A stretch of 64,000 bases of DNA from Pseudomonas bubulae (GTDB taxonomy: Bacteria; Pseudomonadota; Gammaproteobacteria; Pseudomonadales; Pseudomonadaceae), in the NCBI RefSeq assembly GCF_900618535.1, contig NZ_UYJA01000002.1:310001-374000 (forward strand), given 5' to 3'. Each line of letters begins with the position of its first letter. Positions within the stretch are counted from its first letter, which is position 1. A program made the translations under genes and the position numbers. The notes beneath the pieces are model-generated. The model was not told where the DNA came from. It worked only from the letters and a program-made list of their open reading frames with translations, and ran no database searches. Below are positions 62,367 to 64,000 of this stretch, piece after piece.

Positions 62367-63002
62367 TTGCTTACCCGCGAAACCCCCGTAGTAATTGCTG
62401 GCCCGGTCGGCCAACTGGAAGCCTTGTACCTTGATTGTGCTGAGCCAAAGGGCCTTGCGCTGCTGTGTCACCCCAATCCGGTACAGGGCGGCACCATGAT
62501 GAATAAAGTGGTTTCGACCTTGCAACGCACTGCCCGCGATGCTGGCCTGATTACCTTGCGATTTAATTACCGCGGCACCGGCGCCAGTGAAGGCAGCCAC
62601 GATATGGGCACCGGCGAAGTCGACGATGCCTTTGCAGCAGCCCGGTGGTTGCGCGCCAGACACCCTGACTTGCCGATCACCCTGTTCGGTTTTTCGTTTG
62701 GTGGTTTTGTTGCCGCCAGCCTGGGTGGTCGCCTTGAAGCCCAGGGCGAAAAGCTTGAGCGCGTGTTTATGATCGCCCCTGCGGTGATGCGTTTGCGTGA
62801 CGAAGATGCCTTGCCACATAACTGCCCGCTGACCGTTATCCAGCCTGAAACCGACGAAGTGATCGACCCGCAGCTGGTCTATAACTGGTCAAACGACCTG
62901 TCGCGCCCCCATGAGCTGCTGAAAGTGGCAGAATGCGGACACTTTTTTCACGGCAAGCTGCCCGAGCTCAAAGAGTTGGTAGCGCCACGCCTTTCGAATT
63001 GA
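62367..63002 (+). CDS. Alpha/beta hydrolase (YsxA/CocE-like small esterase family)
   Basis: A 211-residue cytoplasmic alpha/beta hydrolase. The oxyanion motif is CHPNPVQGGTMMNKVV; the nucleophile is the Ser in FGFSFGGFVAAS; the acid is Asp in QPETDEVIDP and the base His in ECGHFFHGKL. It starts at TTG after CACGGAGTTCCCTC. Such small hydrolases next to trpS are common in pseudomonads, but the substrate is unknown. A 24-base gap leads to trpS, so the two may be cotranscribed. Confidence 0.87.
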   Translation: MLTRETPVVIAGPVGQLEALYLDCAEPKGLALLCHPNPVQGGTMMNKVVSTLQRTARDAGLITLRFNYRGTGASEGSHDMGTGEVDDAFAAARWLRARHPDLPITLFGFSFGGFVAASLGGRLEAQGEKLERVFMIAPAVMRLRDEDALPHNCPLTVIQPETDEVIDPQLVYNWSNDLSRPHELLKVAECGHFFHGKLPELKELVAPRLSN

Positions 63003-63026
63003 TTGCAGCCTGATAAGCGATTACCC

Positions 63027-64000
63027 ATGACCTCTCGTACTCGTATCCTCACCGGCATCACCACCACCGGTACGCCGCACCTGGGCAACTACGCCGGGGC
63101 CATCCGCCCTGCGATCGTGGCCAGCCGCGACCCCAACGCCGATTCGTTTTACTTCCTGGCTGACTACCATGCCCTGATCAAGTGCGATGACCCGCTGCGC
63201 ATCCAGCGTTCGCGTCAGGAAATCGCTGCAACCTGGCTGGCGGCCGGCCTTGATGTCGAGCGTGTGACCTTCTACCGTCAGTCCGATATTCCGGAAATCC
63301 CCGAGCTGACCTGGCTGCTGACCTGCGTAGCGGCCAAGGGCCTGCTCAATCGGGCCCATGCCTACAAGGCCTCGGTAGACAAGAACCTGGAAAACGGCGA
63401 AGACCCGGATGCGGGCATCACCATGGGCCTGTACAGCTACCCGGTGCTGATGGCTGCGGACATTCTGATGTTCAATGCCAACAAGGTGCCTGTGGGGCGT
63501 GACCAGATCCAGCACGTTGAAATGGCCCGTGACATTGGCCAGCGCTTCAACCACCTGTTCGGCAATGGCAAAGAGTTTTTCGCCATGCCCGAAGCGCTGA
63601 TCGAAGAAAGCGTGGCCACTTTGCCGGGTCTGGACGGTCGCAAGATGTCCAAGAGCTATGACAACACCATTCCGTTGTTCAGCAGCGCCAAGGACATGAA
63701 AAGCGCGATTTCGCGCATCGTTACCGACTCCCGTGCACCGGGCGAGGCGAAGGATCCGGACAACTCGCACCTGTTCACCCTGTACCAGGCATTCTCCACG
63801 CCTGAGCAGTCGGTTGAGTTCCGCAGCGAGCTGTTGCAGGGCCTGGGCTGGGGCGAAGCGAAAGAGCGCCTGTTCAAGCTGCTGGACGCCGAGCTGGGCG
63901 AGTCCCGCGAGCGTTACCACGACTTGATGTCGCGTCCTGATGATATGGAAGACATCCTGCTGGCTGGCGCCCAAAAAGCTCGCAAGATCGCAGCGCCTTT
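63027..64000 (+). CDS. trpS: Tryptophan-tRNA ligase, 3' partial
   Basis: Charges tRNA-Trp with tryptophan. The window holds about 324 codons and ends before the stop. It begins [28 protein letters not shown] is the class-I HIGH-type motif, and [10 protein letters not shown] is the KMSKS loop at about residues 209-218. The insertion [20 protein letters not shown] between the two fits the longer (about 445-residue) bacterial TrpS found in pseudomonads. The start follows GATAAGCGATTACCC with a modest ribosome site. Confidence 0.95.
   Translation, partial: MTSRTRILTGITTTGTPHLGNYAGAIRPAIVASRDPNADSFYFLADYHALIKCDDPLRIQRSRQEIAATWLAAGLDVERVTFYRQSDIPEIPELTWLLTCVAAKGLLNRAHAYKASVDKNLENGEDPDAGITMGLYSYPVLMAADILMFNANKVPVGRDQIQHVEMARDIGQRFNHLFGNGKEFFAMPEALIEESVATLPGLDGRKMSKSYDNTIPLFSSAKDMKSAISRIVTDSRAPGEAKDPDNSHLFTLYQAFSTPEQSVEFRSELLQGLGWGEAKERLFKLLDAELGESRERYHDLMSRPDDMEDILLAGAQKARKIAAP

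Noticed and set aside
1..64000. Search by eye for tRNA, rRNA, insertion sequences and prophage genes
   Set aside because: No cloverleaf with a TTCGAATC-type arm, no ribosomal RNA, transposase, integrase or phage structural gene was recognised in the window.

Overview
The window is a piece of a Pseudomonas chromosome, most likely from the P. fluorescens lineage. Reasons: high G+C with Pseudomonas codon use, two families of Pseudomonas-type palindromic intergenic repeats, and gene blocks that follow the P. aeruginosa PAO1 order as I remember it (piuB-piuA-piuC-Sel1 then speC; dpp genes with an OprD porin next to roxSR; a PA4642-family gene next to mqo). No database search was possible, so names rest on motifs, lengths and context.

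Layout. 1-5.2 kb: the fructose PTS operon fruB (5' end outside the window), fruK, fruA, followed by two 103-bp tandem repeats. 5.5-12.1 kb: a Fur-type iron locus with a flavodoxin-like ferric reductase (piuB), a TonB-dependent siderophore receptor (piuA) and, divergently, a PKHD dioxygenase (piuC) with a Sel1-repeat gene. 12.3-14.6 kb: a lower-G+C two-gene island encoding an alpha-xenorhabdolysin-type binary pore-forming toxin (xaxA, xaxB), placed between the Sel1 gene and speC. 16.2-20.8 kb: a second siderophore receptor with a divergent OmpR/EnvZ-type two-component system. 21-24.9 kb: a haloacetate-dehalogenase-like hydrolase, a LysR regulator and a divergent LeuC/LeuD-type hydro-lyase pair without leuB. 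25-28.5 kb: a complete OpuC/Osm-type osmoprotectant ABC transporter. 28.8-30.4 kb: prfC. 30.7 kb: a tiny secreted acidic protein.

31.2-42 kb: a dipeptide uptake region (dppBCDF, three related dipeptide-binding proteins, one OprD-family porin). 42.4-45.3 kb: a SIMPL-domain protein and the redox sensor pair roxS/roxR. 45.4-49.8 kb: an SbmA-like ABC exporter, small proteins and malate:quinone oxidoreductase. 50.5-55.2 kb: small conserved proteins, a YajG-like lipoprotein, an acyltransferase, a SRAP-domain protein with two altered active-site positions, and an M48 lipoprotein protease. 55.3-56.1 kb: a GDT1/UPF0016 manganese exporter with a yybP-ykoY-type riboswitch leader. 56.1-64 kb: rsmC, a D-2-hydroxyacid dehydrogenase, a LysE-type exporter, a DUF1302 outer-membrane protein, an OmpA-like lipoprotein, yhcB/zapG, an alpha/beta hydrolase and the first part of trpS.

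The themes are nutrient import (fructose, iron, peptides, compatible solutes) and envelope maintenance. The clearest accessory item is the xaxAB toxin pair. The most unusual single protein is the SRAP homologue with His in place of the conserved Asn and Ser in place of the conserved His. No tRNA, rRNA, CRISPR array, insertion sequence or prophage was seen.
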